Source: Glandiceps talaboti | Lineage: Eukaryota; Hemichordata; Enteropneusta; Spengelidae | NCBI RefSeq assembly: GCF_964340395.1 | Contig: NC_135565.1 | Location: 92,501 to 156,500 of the forward strand | Length of the DNA stretch: 64,000 bases | Direction of reading: 5' to 3' | Part shown: piece by piece, positions 12,110 to 24,429 of the stretch | Layout of the letters: each line of letters opens with the position of its first letter | Position numbering within the stretch: position 1 is the first letter of the stretch | Notes under the pieces: generated by a model | What the model saw: the letters and a program-made list of their open reading frames with translations, nothing else | What the model was told of the DNA's origin: nothing | The model's database searches: none | Position numbers and translations under genes: made by a program

Positions 12110-12190
12110 TCTGTAATACATTATGTAGTATGTTGTGGTAATAGAATTGTGTTGTGATATAATGTTACTCTGATGGCTTAATTGCTATAG

Positions 12191-12310
12191 AATAGAAAAT
12201 GATGTGAAGTCAAAAGCTGATTCAAGACCGACAGCATTTTATGATCCACCCTCTATGGATGGAAGTAAGCCAGGAATAGTGCAAATCAACAGTTTTATGC
12301 CCCAAGACAG
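12191..12310 (+). CDS. DUF885-family protein, exon 3
   Basis: Encodes 40 residues, including RPTAFYDPPSMDGSKPG and IVQINSFMPQD. This matches the conserved 'A.Y..PS.DGSRPG.FYVN' segment just before the metal-binding helix. The acceptor is 'attgctatag'; the donor is ACAG|gtaaga. Phase 2 in and out, joining exon 2 and exon 4 through split Arg codons (AG|A in both cases). Confidence 0.92.
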
Positions 12311-13040
12311 GTAAGAGAGTGTACAGTCATAACAATTCACGGATATCACATTTTCTCTCTCTTATTTTATGGTTTTTGGTAGTGCAGCTACCAGAGTTAC
12401 CATCTTTTAAGGCCTGGGTGAAATTTTACCATTCATCTACTACCCGCTGAAGTACTACATATTAAAGTATTTTTGTGAAGTAAAAACGGTAACTGGCTAT
12501 TATCTACATCACTGCCTTCTAGGTACGTCAAAGACACAACTACCTGACAGAAAACACTTCTATTTGGAGCACACAAAAAAGTTGTAGAAGGAAATTATGA
12601 TTTTACTACGGAATATAGAAACCCAGAATCAAACTGAGGAACAAAGAAACATTTTGTGTTCATTGTAATGTCATTCTATTTCAGTAACAATGTATCATTT
12701 TCATGTACCGTTCACACATGTGAGCTTGATTTTAGGCAAAATATCGGGCTTATAGAGTGCATATAGACCCTTTTGTTCGCTTGTATTGTTTGATATGTGG
12801 CATTTCGCATGTTGTTCGATTGCTACTTCAGGGAAGACACCTGCAGAACTAATCATGAACAATTAACAAAAACATTTGTGTCGTCACACCACTTTAGGCA
12901 ATGTTTCCTGACCAGAAACAACAACTTCTGTTTGTGTGGCCACCGCGTCTTATTACCGAAATATGCCAATAAATTATCAAAACTAAAAGCTAAATCGATA
13001 ATATTTTCAGAACAGTTGCGCTTTGGTATCGAAAACCATT
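12311..13040. other. Intron sequence, no recognisable feature
   Basis: Unique-looking AT-rich intron. An 81-codon open frame at 12797-13042 has no recognised motif or coding context. Confidence 0.5.
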
Positions 13041-13231
13041 AATTATGTAAATTGCTTATTAATATTCATGGGATGTTTACCAAATCCTAATCAGTTCTTG
13101 CCATTACCCTATGGAACACGTCTACAAAATTTAGCTTGAATTGAGCCAGTCGTTGTTTAGATAATGGTGATACACACAGACACACACACACACACATACA
13201 CACAGACTTCATCCCTAATATATAACCTTCC
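13041..13231 (-). mobile_element. Family B fragment (5' end, reverse)
   Basis: Aligns by eye with 53400-53590: the 'attcat...gg...tttaccaaa' block, the 'gaattga...cagtcgtt' block, a CA microsatellite, 'acttcatc' and the terminal 'ccttccttatggaag'. Confidence 0.65.
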
Positions 13232-13312
13232 TTATGGAAGAGACAAGAGACCACAACGTCATCTCGGCCTCCGTAGCTTATACTATATTCCTGGGCTATG
13301 TCATTCGTCACA

Positions 13313-15705
13313 ATGCCGAAATAACTGTCGAATATAAATTACATCAAACTATGTCAACATACGTCACAACACTGTAATAACTGTTGAATATAAATTACAG
13401 CGAACTATGTCAACATACGTCACAACACCGATATAACTGTTGAATATAAATTACATCAAACTATGTCAACATACGTCACAATGCCGAAATAACTGTTGAA
13501 TATAAATTACATCAAACTATGTCAACATACATCACAATGCCGAAATAACTGTTGAATATAAATTACAGTGAACTATGTCAACATACGTCACAACACTGAA
13601 ATAACTGTTGAATATGAATTACATCAAACTATGTCAACATACATCACAACACTGTAATAACTGTTGAATATAAATTACAGTGAAACTATGTCGACATACG
13701 TCGCAACACTGAAATAACTTGAATATAAATTACATCAAACTATGTCAACATACGTCACAACACTGAAATAACTGTTGAATATAAATTACATCAAACTATG
13801 TCAACATACGTCACAATGCCGAAATAACTTGAATATAAATTACATTGAACTATGTCAACATACGTCACAACACTGTAATAACTGTTGAATATAAATTACA
13901 TCGAACTATGTCAACGTACGTCACAACACCGAAATAACTGTTGAATATAAATTACATCGAACTATGTCAACGTACGTCACAACACCGAAATAACTGTTGA
14001 ATATAAATTACATTGAACTATGTCAACATACGTCACAACACCGATATAACTGTTGAATATAAATTACATTGAACTATGTCAACATACGTCACAAAACTGA
14101 AATAACTGGTGAATATAAATTACATCGAACTATGTCAACGTACGTCACAACACTGTAATAACTGTTAAATATAAATTACATCAAACTATGTCAACGTACG
14201 TCACAACACTGTAATAACTGTTAAATATAAATTACATCGAACTATGTCAACATACGTCACAACACTGTAATAACTGTTAAATATAAATTACATCGAACTA
14301 TGTCAACGTACGTCACAACACTGTAATAACTGTTAAATATAAATTACATCAAACTATGTCAACATATGTCACAACACTGTAATAACTGTTAAATATAAAT
14401 TACATCAAACTATGTCAACGTACGTCACAACACTGTAATAACTGTTAAATATAAATTACATCGAACTATGTCAACGTACGTCACAACACTGTAATAACTG
14501 TTAAATATAAATTACATCAAACTATGTCAACATACGTCACAACACTGTAATAACTGTTAAATATAAATTACATCAAACTATGTCAACATACGTCACAACA
14601 CCGAAATAACTGTTAAATATAAATTACATCAAACTATGTCAACATACATCACAACACTGTAATAACTGTTGAATATAAATTACATTGAACTATGTCAACA
14701 TACGTCACAACACTGTAATAACTGTTAAATATAAATTACAGCGAACTATGTCAACATACGTCACAACACTGTAATAACTGTTGAATATAAATTACATCGA
14801 ACTATGTCAACGTACGTCACAACACTGTAATAACTGTTAAATATAAATTACATCAAACTATGTCAACATACGTCACAACACTGAAATAACCGTTGAATAT
14901 AAATTACAGTGAAACTATGTCAACATACGTCACAACACTGTAATAACTGTTAAATATAAATTACAGTGAAACTATGTCAACATACGTCACAACACTGTAA
15001 TAACTGTTAAATATAAATTACAGCGAACTATGTCAACATACGTCACAACACTGTAATAACTGTTGAATATAAATTACATCGAACTATGTCAACGTACGTC
15101 ACAACACTAATAACTGTTAAATATAAATTACAGCGAACTATGTCAACATACGTCACAACACTGAAATAACTGTTGAATATAAATTACATCAAACTATGTC
15201 AACATATGTCACAACACTGTAATAACTGTTAAATATAAATTACATCAAACTATGTCAACATACGTCACAACACTGAAATAACTGTTGAATATAAATTACA
15301 TCAAACTATGTCAACATACGTCACAACACTGTAATAACTGTTAAATATAAATTACATCAAACTATGTCAACATACGTCGCAACACTGTAATAACTGTTGA
15401 ATATAAATTACATCAAACTATGTCAACATACGTCACAACACTGAAATAACTGTTGAATATAAATTACATCAAACTATGTCAACATACGTCACAACACTGT
15501 AATAACTGTTGAATATAAATTACATCGAACTATGTCAACATACGTCACAACACTGTAATAACTGTTGAATATAAATTACATCAAACTATGTCAACATACG
15601 TCACAACACTGAAATAACTGTTGAATATAAATTACATCGAACTATGTCAACATACGTCACAACACTGTAATAACTGTTGAATATAAATTACATCAAACTA
15701 TGTCT
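13313..15705. repeat. 56-bp minisatellite array
   Basis: About 42 units of 56 bp containing 'actatgtcaacatacgtcac' and 'gaatataaattaca'. Units vary at a few fixed positions (cata/cgta, gtaa/gaaa, ttga/ttaa). Ends abruptly at 'aactatgtcttctgttttc'. Unrelated in sequence to the 56-bp array at 7204-8171. Confidence 0.97.
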
Positions 15706-15818
15706 TCTGTTTTCAGTTAAATTTCATGACAAATAATCCTCAGAGTTTATGATGTTCGTGAAAATAAAAACTCATAATGTTTTATAGCAAAATAGTCAAC
15801 AAAAAAGCCACGCACGGT

Positions 15819-16190
15819 ATTTTTAGCACAACTGAACTGGTAAGGTTCAGTAGCGTTATAGGTATGGCAAAGTGTGTGTGTGTAAAGAACTTAATGTCAA
15901 AAACCGCTGGACCAATTGTCATGATATTTGGTGGGTATATTACCTTGGGTGTCTAGTTGGGAAATTGTTCAAATCAAAATGACCGGTGTGTGATTTGGGT
16001 CAAAAAATGTGATTTTTTGGTCAAAAAACATAAACTCAAAAACTACTGGCCAGATCGGTCTGAAATTTTGTTGGAACAGTCTTAAGGATGTTTAGATTAA
16101 GAATTGTTGACGACATGATGATCCCATCAGTGATATGCAAATTGCAGTGCAATATTGAATTGATAGCTGTAGGATGGCTTGGAGAACACA
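15819..16190 (+). mobile_element. Family A fragment with 5' end
   Basis: The left-end hairpin at 15824-15858 (TAGCACAACTGAAC / GTTCAGTAGCGTTA) is followed by a short TG tract and the family A body ('ccaattgtcatgatatttgg', 'gtgtctagttgggaaattg'). The 3' part is missing. Confidence 0.75.
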
Positions 16191-17230
16191 CCAAGGTTGT
16201 ATGTGGATAAATAAGTTACATCTATGTGATCTCGATATTGAAAACGCATGTTTTATTTATTTCATATTTTCGTACTTTGTGTGAATGTGGGGGCCGGGGG
16301 AAGAGGGGTTTAAATCGTTGAGCAAAATATATCACTGCATGCCCAAATTTGCAGACATTGTATAGTGTATTAAAATTACAGTCAATAAAACACCCTTCGC
16401 TACCATGGCTACGCCAAGAATTCTGTCTGTTATTCCTGTCAACACTCATGTGTAAATTGAAGTAATATGTTATCGTTTTAGTTTGTAATGTTTCACACTA
16501 GATAAAAATAAGTATATCTGTTAATCTATTTGACACCTGCTGTTGAATTGTACGATATTGTTGTATATCCATCTGTCATATTTCTGATATCTACATGTAA
16601 TGTGGCTCTGAAGATAAAATTGCAAGATAATTGTCCTTGTTATGATCAACCATTATTGTGTATGGTTTGTGCCATTTACTGCAACTCTTGTAGGATTACC
16701 ATGGTAACGGCCGTGTTTTGATCCAATATCCAATATCACTGTTCGTCTTCCTGTAGTTAATTCAGCAATGGAAACCTGGAGAGTCACATAATGTTTTTTC
16801 AGGACAGCTTTAACTTAATCTGCAAATAATGTAAGGTTTCCATATATCAACCTCTATGTTAGACTCTAACGAAAAGGGAAATATATGATGACAGACCTGG
16901 AGACTGATACAAAGAAAGTTACAACCCTTTATGTAAGATGTTACATCAAGACTATGACTAACATTTATTGAGATACCATACAGGTACTATGTGATGGGTT
17001 CGTGTATCATGTTAACGATTTAATGTGTTTAGGTTGAATATGTGTCTCTGTGATAGGTATCAACCGGCACATAAACGATTATTCACATAGAATATGCATA
17101 GCAATGGCAAAAGCCCATTTCGTCTTCCTGTAATCCAGCAATGGAAACCTTGACAGTCACCTAAAGTTTTACATGGTGGCTTTAACTCTTTGTTTGAATA
17201 ATTATAACGGAAACGTGACAGATATGGAGA
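16191..17230. other. Intron sequence with a diverged direct repeat
   Basis: No gene seen. The block 'cgtcttcctgtagttaattc' with 'cagcaatggaaacctgg' near 16745 recurs diverged near 17120, and both are followed by a 'gacaga..tggagact' block about 100 bp later. Confidence 0.45.
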
Positions 17231-18275
17231 CTAGTGCAAAGAACATTTTTTTTTTTAATTATTTTTTTTAGTTTTAGATATGACAGATACACAACAGATA
17301 AGGAAAAAGCCAAGATGGAGAAAAGCAATAACAGAATCCTACATCTCAAAATATTCTACAAAAACCCCCCACTTTCTAAATGTAAGTCCCTCCTGTCTTT
17401 TGAAATAGCAAATTTTTCCTCAATCTTGTATGTATATTTCAGAGATGTCTTGAGAGCTTCAATTCGTGGGATTGTATTAATGTATTTGCATTTGAAAATA
17501 AAATAGTGTACCATGAGAAATATAAAGGTATCAAGTAAAGTAACATCTTCCAAAATGCCTAGTGTACAAACAAGTGCATTCAGAGGCAAATGAGTAATGT
17601 GTTATTGAAAAATACCACTGTTTAACAGAGTCCCAAAACTGGCTAATAAAAGTACAATCCCCAAAAAGATGAAAGTAATCCTCTACAACCTCATCACAAA
17701 TAGAACATAATGGTGATTCTACAACCCCCCAAGTACACAATAATTTGTAGGTAAGATCTTCATAATTAATTTGTACTGAGAAAACCTCAACTTTACATTA
17801 ATTGTAACTTTAAGAGGGAGAACAAGCAAATTAGGCAGGGATATTGTAACGTCAAAAATATCATGCCAATACCGTAAGGGAATATCAGAGGGTGCTAAAA
17901 TATTTAAAAAATAATTGTACATATCTCTGTTAATTTTCTTATCGGACAAAGACTTTATGTTTCGAAACTTGGGTCTACAAACTTGTAGCTTTTGAAAAAT
18001 CATCCTTAGCTAGTAACCTTTTCCAAGATAGGGGTATAGCAGATAAAAGCTGATTGTATTCATGGTTAGTACAAATATAACCATAAATTCTAGTAAGGTC
18101 AGCAAAAGAAAACAAGTTACATTTAATATCAAGAAGATCATTAACAAAAACAACACCTTTTAAAATAAAGGTCTTCCACAAAATTGGTTGGTCATTAATA
18201 CCTACCGGTATGTTGGAATTATAACAGATCAATTCTTGACATACATCCTCCTCTGTATTGATAGGTACCACACTT
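17231..18275 (-). pseudogene. C-terminal remnant of a Tx1/L1-like LINE ORF2
   Basis: Reading from 18275 towards 17231, three overlapping frames together follow the C-terminal end of L1/Tx1-type ORF2 proteins. First comes the 'QPILWKTFILKGVVFVNDLL' segment. Then a YGYICT..EYNQLLSAIP segment. Then RFSQYKLIMKILPTN and a Cys/His block, SPLCSICDEVVEDYFHLF, that fits the zf-RVT zinc-binding domain. Finally a basic IPRIEALKTSLKY tail. At least two frameshifts and a truncated RT core make it dead. A T-rich run at 17248-17272 is where the reverse-strand poly-A tail would be. Confidence 0.75.
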
Positions 18276-18328
18276 TTTCTAATATGATGTAGGAGGACTC
18301 GATACTAAATACTATGTGTCGGTGTCAG

Positions 18329-19510
18329 TTTTTAGCACAACTGAACAGAGGTTCAGTAGTGCTATAGGCATCGCCCAGCGTCTGTGTGTGTGTGTGTGTG
18401 TGTAAACATCTTAAAGTCAAAAACTGCTGAACCAATTGCCATGATATTTGGTGGGTCGATTACCTTGGGTGTCTAGTTGGGAAATTGTTCAAATGAAAAT
18501 GATCACATCAGAAATGTGCATTTTACATTTCAAAATGTGATTTGTTGTATTACAAAATGATTTGACTTCAGCCTGGAAATGAAAAATTCTTGTTTTGTTG
18601 ATGTACTGAAACATTAAATCTTTTATGGGCTACTTCAAATGTCAGTGTCAATGGTATAAAGATTGACATCTGTTTAAGGTTGCTTGGCAACCTAGGCCTG
18701 TTTTTAGCACAGCTGAATTTAATCTTAGACACACATTTTTAGGCATTCAAAAAAACAGTTTGTACAAAGAATAAGAAGTCACACATTTTATGGTCATATC
18801 AAGACCTCCATGATCATACTGTGTTTGGCAGGTTAAATTTCCTGCATGTACCGATTACCATCATGATATTGATGGGTATATTACCATGGGTGCTTAGTTG
18901 GGAAATTGTTAAAATCAAAATGATCCTACCACCGGTGTGTGATTTGGGTCAAAAAATGTTATTTTTGGTCAAAAAACTTAAACCCCAAAATTGCTGGGCA
19001 GATCAGTCTGAAATTTGGTGGAAACATTGTTCGGAGTGTTTAGATTAAGAATTGTTCACAACATGATGATTCCATCAGTGATATACAAATTAGGGCTAAA
19101 AATGTGTCTTTTTTGGTCAAAAATCTTTAATTCCAAAACTACTGAGCAGATTGGGCTGAAATTTAATGGGGATGCATCTGGGGCTGTATGCAAATATCCC
19201 TAGCAACCATGACCACGCCCATAGCAACAGCCAAAGGTCGAGTATTTCACAAAGATAACAGGGATTAATAGACAATTGAGCAAAATTTCAAAAAATGTAT
19301 GTAAATTTGCTAGGCAACAAGACCACGCTCATAGCAAAAGCCAAATGATCACATATATTGCAAAGATAACATTAACAGTGATAAATAGACAAATGAATGT
19401 ATGGATAATCATTCAGCAAATGAACACCTATACCTAGCATGGATCAGCATAACGGAAAACATTTTTTAAAACTGTACAGTTGTGCTACAACGCCATTGGC
19501 GCTATTTTTA
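18329..19510 (+). mobile_element. Family A element, most complete copy (Helentron-like)
   Basis: The 5' end TTTTTAGCACAACTGAAC forms a hairpin with GTTCAGTAGTGCTA (18333-18364), followed by a (TG)n tract. The core has units with 'aactactgggcagat' and 'tgaaatttggtggga', then about 113-bp units with 'agcaacaagaccacgcccat'. The 3' end has CAGTTGTGCTA (19477-19487), the complement of the 5' motif, then hairpin CGCCATTGGCG (19491-19501) and CTATTTTTA. No ORF. At least eight other pieces lie in this window. Confidence 0.78.
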
Positions 19511-20713
19511 CCTTCCGTAAGGAAGGTTATAATATACCGATGAAGTCTGTGTGTGTTGTGTGTGTGTGTGTGTGTCACGATTTCCAAAAAACGGCTGCAT
19601 CATTTCAAACAAAATTTCATAGACATGTTCCGTAGGGTAATGGCCAGAACTGATTAGGTTTTGAAATAATCTGATGAATATTAATGACCAATTTGCGTAA
19701 TTAATCGATCGAACGAGTATAAAGTTGGCGTCGGATTCAGATACAGATTCAGGTAGCATTATCTTATGAACGTTATATTGAGCGTCAGATGGTCTCTGAT
19801 CCGAAGACACCCGACGGACTCAAACCTGAAATAATACCGTTGAGACTACAGGGAAGGATTCTGCTTCACTGCTGCCGGGTGTATTCTGATCTGAGGCTAT
19901 CTGACGCTCAATATGATGCTACCTGAATCTGAATCTGACGCCAACTTTATACTCATGCTCTACACTGAGAAAGAGTCTGTTTTCAGGGGTTTCGTACATG
20001 CCAACCTTATTTTGTGTTTTCCTTGGATCTGCACTCTGCATTGGCTGGACAAACACGAGAAAAAAGAAGACCGAGGCAGGGTATTTAAGTGATTCAAACT
20101 CACCAGAAAACAATTTTTTTTCTTGGCCTTAAAATAGGTTTACAATGAGCGCTGAGTTCACAATCAGGTGAAATGTTTATCGTTTCAATTTCGTCAAATA
20201 TGGACTTATCATTTTCAAATTTCACACACTAATGTGCAGATGAATAAAGAGAAATCGTGTCTTTTTAGATTTTCTATTAGAAGTTTAGGAAGTATTATTA
20301 TATTGACTGCGAACCGTCTCCTTTTTACCGTGTTCTTTTCCGATTTCTCTCGATAACAAGCTACCGCTGTTTGTTGCAAGGCTTGTACATAATCATTTAT
20401 CTAGCTCTGTATCTCAGGATAATACACTCTCACATATTTATCAAGTGTAATAATCTATAATTTATACCCAAATCATGTGTGTGGTCAAAATATGGAAAAT
20501 AGACCAAGCCTCGTCTAGCCTGCGAAGAAAATTTTGCGACAATGTATCAATAATGGTGACCTATACATTGACCTCTATATACATGATATACATGTAATAG
20601 TGTACAGTGAGGGCGTGCCACTCAACAAAATCTTGACAATTTTCCCGTAACTTGATTAAAGGAATGTGTAAACTCGTGTTGGGACAGAAGGAAGTTCAAC
20701 ACGCACATGCCAT
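19507..20713 (+). mobile_element. Family B element copy 2, left part
   Basis: Starts TTTTTACCTTCCGTAAGGAA, whose CCTTCC-GTAA-GGAAGG forms a hairpin, then a TG tract. It is cut at 20713 by the DIRS element and resumes at 25940. The two parts sum to about 1.42 kb, the size of the uninterrupted copy at 52166-53590. Confidence 0.8.
19715..19954. repeat. 240-bp foldback (MITE-like) inside family B
   Basis: Ends are perfect 18-bp inverted repeats (GAGTATAAAGTTGGCGTC / complement), and most of the 100-bp arms pair. The same 240-bp foldback sits in copy B1 at 53146-53385. Confidence 0.85.
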
Positions 20714-20721
20714 TCTATTGC

Positions 20722-20861
20722 AATCAATCAACTTACCTGATGCATAACAATTAGGCTATATTTGCATACTCATAACCCCACTAGGCAAGAATTTTTGGTC
20801 TCGCGATAGACGAGGCCGCCCTCTCGCCGATACTACCAATACTAGCCAGTTCTTATTTGCC
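20722..20861. repeat. DIRS left inverted terminal repeat
   Basis: Matches the complement of 25772-25903 with few differences, from 'acttacctgatgcataacaa' to 'actagcca..ttatttgcc'. Outer bases 20714-20721 are unique to this end and are copied in the internal complementary region. Confidence 0.92.
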
Positions 20862-21146
20862 TAGCGTTGCATATGCATTGCTACACTCGTACTCCGATAA
20901 AGTTCTTCAAACATTTAACGGCGCTACCCTTGCAGGTATTTCCGTTCTTTCCTGTCCCTTTGTGGGACAATTTTTCTCTTTGAGGTTCTTTTGTAGTTTC
21001 AGAGACATTTATTAGCGTAGTAACGTAAAATTTCCTGACGTACGTTAGCGTAGCATGCTATCGGTCTGAACTTCCGGTATCTCAAAACATAACCGGAACT
21101 ACCGTTCTCGCTTTTCCAGTCTGCTTTCTTTTTGAATTCTACGAAA

Positions 21147-22530
21147 ATGGAAGAAAGTTCTACAACGGAGATGTCTGGGGACCCCATTTTATGTACTCAA
21201 TGCTACAAAAAAGATGGACCCTAACTGTGGACATGAGGTATGTGAAGCATGCGTCGGCACGACTCCACAACAACCCGTGCCGAAGCCAGTGACAACCCGT
21301 AGTAAGTCGAGGGCCGGTATAAATACGAGTAAGTCCTCCTCGAAAGGTAAGAGTGCCAAGTCATTCAAGCATTTGTCCAGGCGCGACTTAGATACTATTC
21401 TTAATGAACGTTTCGATAATTTTTCAAAATGGCAAATCAATTCGTAAATTTGTTAGGAAAATTTGCTCAGAATCTACCAAGTGAGGGTGCTGTAGCTCAG
21501 AGTAATAGCACAGTCCCTACTTCGAATGAAACAGATGGTAACATTGGTACTCGGCCCACTATGGTTCCCGAGATGGGTGTCAATCCTAGTTTAGCTGAAC
21601 GTTTTGATAGATCCGATGGGGTATCTCTCTATGCTGGGAATGAGTTTGATGAGACCACAAACCTCCCACAGCAGGAGTTACCTTTTAGACGTCCTAAATG
21701 GGGATCCCTCACACTATAGAGGCTCCTGAGGATCAGTCTATTTCGGACAGCGAGTCAGTTTCAACTGTTCACAGTGTTTCCGAGCATGATGGCTCTGCAG
21801 GGAAATTGACAAATATTTTAAACCTCATTTTCACAGAACTAGGCTGTGAGACTTCTAAGGAGGACAGTACTGTTCGTCCCTCCAATGTCAATACAGTTGA
21901 GGACAAGTCACAATTGCCTCCAAGACTGCCTATTGAAGGTGAGTTGGTTAAAACGTGGCAGAGTATGGAGAAACGATTACCTCATATCCCTAGATACAGA
22001 AAGTCTACTGACAGTGTTTTCAGATTGTTGGATAAAGACTTTGATGAGTTCTCTAGATCTCCCAGTGTGGAACCATTGATTCACACTAAAATAAAGTCTG
22101 ATCAGATATTCAATGCTTCAGCTAAGAAGGTTGCAGACAAAGCAGAGACAGGTATAACAGCACTAGACGGAGCACTTCGTGTACAATTACGCTGTTTGTC
22201 ACATTCTCTTATCATGACGGCTTTTATTAACAAAGCAATGACAGCAGGCTCTGGTATTTCTGATGAAGCACTACAAGGCAGTGTCGATTTTTTAACTCAC
22301 GCCATTATCATTATGTCAGCTGCAGATCAAAATAGCCGGGCTACTGCACTGGCTACTCACACTATATAGACGGGAGATATTTTTAGACCAGATATCTTTT
22401 CCCACTCCTGTTACAAGACAATGCTTAGTCAAGCTTCCTATACGTGATGATAAGTTTTTTAATGGTCAATTTTCTCAGATTCTACATCAAGAAGCAGAAT
22501 CTGTGCGTGATGTGAGAGATTTCTGAACGA
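21147..22530 (+). pseudogene. DIRS gag-like ORF, frameshifted
   Basis: The start codon at 21147 follows the left terminal repeat. The early part has a Cys-rich block (LCTQC, then CGHEVCEAC after a shift), suggesting a small zinc-binding motif. Later parts are Ser/Thr/Asp-rich, followed by a helical region 21698-22369. The reading frame changes near 21218, 21430, 21700 and 22370, three of them at an A run followed by TGG. In relatives this ORF gives a nucleic-acid-binding structural protein. No enzyme motif is seen. Confidence 0.7.
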
Positions 22531-22744
22531 ACCATGAACACTGGTACAAACAAACGCAAACAGTGCCGTCCAAGCCCAAGGGTAACCAACCCCAAAAGCT
22601 TCGACGAGTTCACTATAATAATAGTAAGACTGACAACAGAGGACAGAACAAGCAGTTCAACTCAAATCAGTCTAAATGCTGGCTGCCCTTTCGTGGGAAA
22701 AAGGACCAGCAATGATGTAGACAACTACCCTTCTCAAAAGGGAG

Positions 22745-23920
22745 GGGAGGGAGTACTCACGGTTACTCCCCCTTCCTCACATTCCTGTAGGGGGCAGGTT
22801 GGCCCACTTTTACACTCACTGGCAGTCAATCACCCAAAACAAGTGGGTATTGAGTGTGATAGCCTCGGGTTACCATCTAGAGTTTACAAGCAGACCACCC
22901 GTAACTTATTACACAAGTTCCCTTTCCACTGAGGTCTCCAGGTTTCTACAGTACCGTCTTCCTTGTCCCAAAAAAGACAGGAGGATGGAGAATGATTATC
23001 AACCTCCGACCTCTCAATGGTTTCATACAAAAGGAACATTTCAAGATGGAAACCATTCAGTCAGTTCATGACAATTTAAAAGTCAACGACTGGGCCTTCT
23101 CACTGTAAAAGATGGCCAATTCAGGTGCCTTCCTTTTGGCCTGCCATCATCCCCTCGAGTCTTTACCAAGGTAACAGCAGTAATAGGGGAATACCTTCAC
23201 AGTCGCAGTATCCACATTCACATGTACTTAGACGACTGGTTGACAAGACAGTCTTCTCAAAACCAATTGGTGAGAGACCGTCAAATAGTTCTACAGACAG
23301 CGGTACGGTTGGGCTGGATCCCAAACTGGGAAAAATCTGACCTACAACCTTCCCAGACCCTAATTTACATAGGGGCTTCACTGAATCTGGTAAAAGGCAT
23401 AGCAATGCCAACACAGGAAAGGTTCCAAAGTCTCAAAACATTGATAGAACCCTTTCTGACAAGGAACCAATTTCCGGCAGTAGAGTTTCTTCGATTACTC
23501 GGTTTGATGGCGTCATGCACTCAACTGATCCCTCATGCCAGGTTGTACATGAGACCACTTCAGTTATACCTCATCTCACTATGGCGTCCTATTGTTCATC
23601 CGATAGACAAACTGATCCAAATGGACCCATTACTTATCGACACACTCAGGTGGTGGGTAGTACCAGACAACTTTTTTAAGGGAGTTCCCTTATATCATCC
23701 ACCCCCAGAGAGCACTCTGTTAACAGACACATCAGTCCAGGGGTGGGAGGCCCACTATGGAGACTTAATCGCATCAGGAAAATGGACCTCACTCCAACAA
23801 CAAAAGCACATAAACTGGTTGGAGCTAATGGCAGTGTGGAATGCCCTGAAGGCCTTTATAAACCACATACTACAACAAAGGGTACTGATACGATCCGACA
23901 GTGCAACGGTAGTATCATAG
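22745..23920 (+). pseudogene. DIRS reverse transcriptase / RNase H, defective
   Basis: RT blocks are VPKKTGGWRMIINLRPLNGF (about 22968-23028), FRCLPFGLPSSPRVFTK (after 23119) and the catalytic YLDD (23225-23236). RNase H follows, with LLTDTSVQGW (Asp), NWLELMAVWNAL (Glu) and LIRSDSATV (Asp). Between DWAFSL (ending 23105, then a stop) and QFRCLPFG (23117) family members have about 35 residues, including RT motif A with its first catalytic Asp. Here only about 11 nt remain, so the polymerase is dead. There are also frame changes near 22940 and 23110. Confidence 0.85.
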
Positions 23921-24420
23921 ATAAATCATCAGTGGGGAACTCATTCCCCATCACTGTGCATGCTAGTGTGGAAATGAGTCACTGGTGCATGAGCAAGGGG
24001 ATAACCCTCAGAGCAGCTAATATTCCGGGGGAAAAGAATCTGATCGAAGATTCCCTATCCAGAAACCGCATGATCCCTACAGAGTGGACTTTGAACAGAA
24101 CAGTGGTGAAGGAGGTCTTCATGAGACTGGGCAGACCACTCATAGACCTTTTTGCTACAGTAGCAAACACTCAACTACCAGTATTCTATGCTCCACTCCC
24201 AGACCCAAGAGCGGAAGCAGTAGACGCTCTATCAATTTCATGGAAGCACCTATACGGGTATGCCTTCCCACCAGTACCTCTAATTCCTTGAGCACTTCAA
24301 AAGATAAGCTCAGAGGAAACAACGTAATCTTGATTGCACCAAATTGGCCCAGAAGGTCATGGTTTCCAAAACTACTAGACCTCCTAATAGACATACCACT
24401 CAGATTACCAGAGAGGGAGG
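23905..24420 (+). pseudogene. DIRS region between RNase H and recombinase
   Basis: Contains GKNL-type and LIDLFATVANTQLP, PDPRAEAVDALSISWKHLYG and YAFPP blocks, then LIAPNWPRRSWFPKLLDLL in another frame. These are typical of DIRS polyproteins. Family descriptions place a dam-like methyltransferase domain around here; I cannot see a clear methyltransferase motif. Frame changes occur near 23910 and 24290. Confidence 0.7.
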
Positions 24421-24429
24421 ATCTTCTGT

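Noticed and set aside
21214-22369. Gag-like frames of the DIRS as separate host genes
   Set aside because: Their position after the terminal repeat, the frame jumps between overlapping parts and the downstream RT/YR place them in the retrotransposon.
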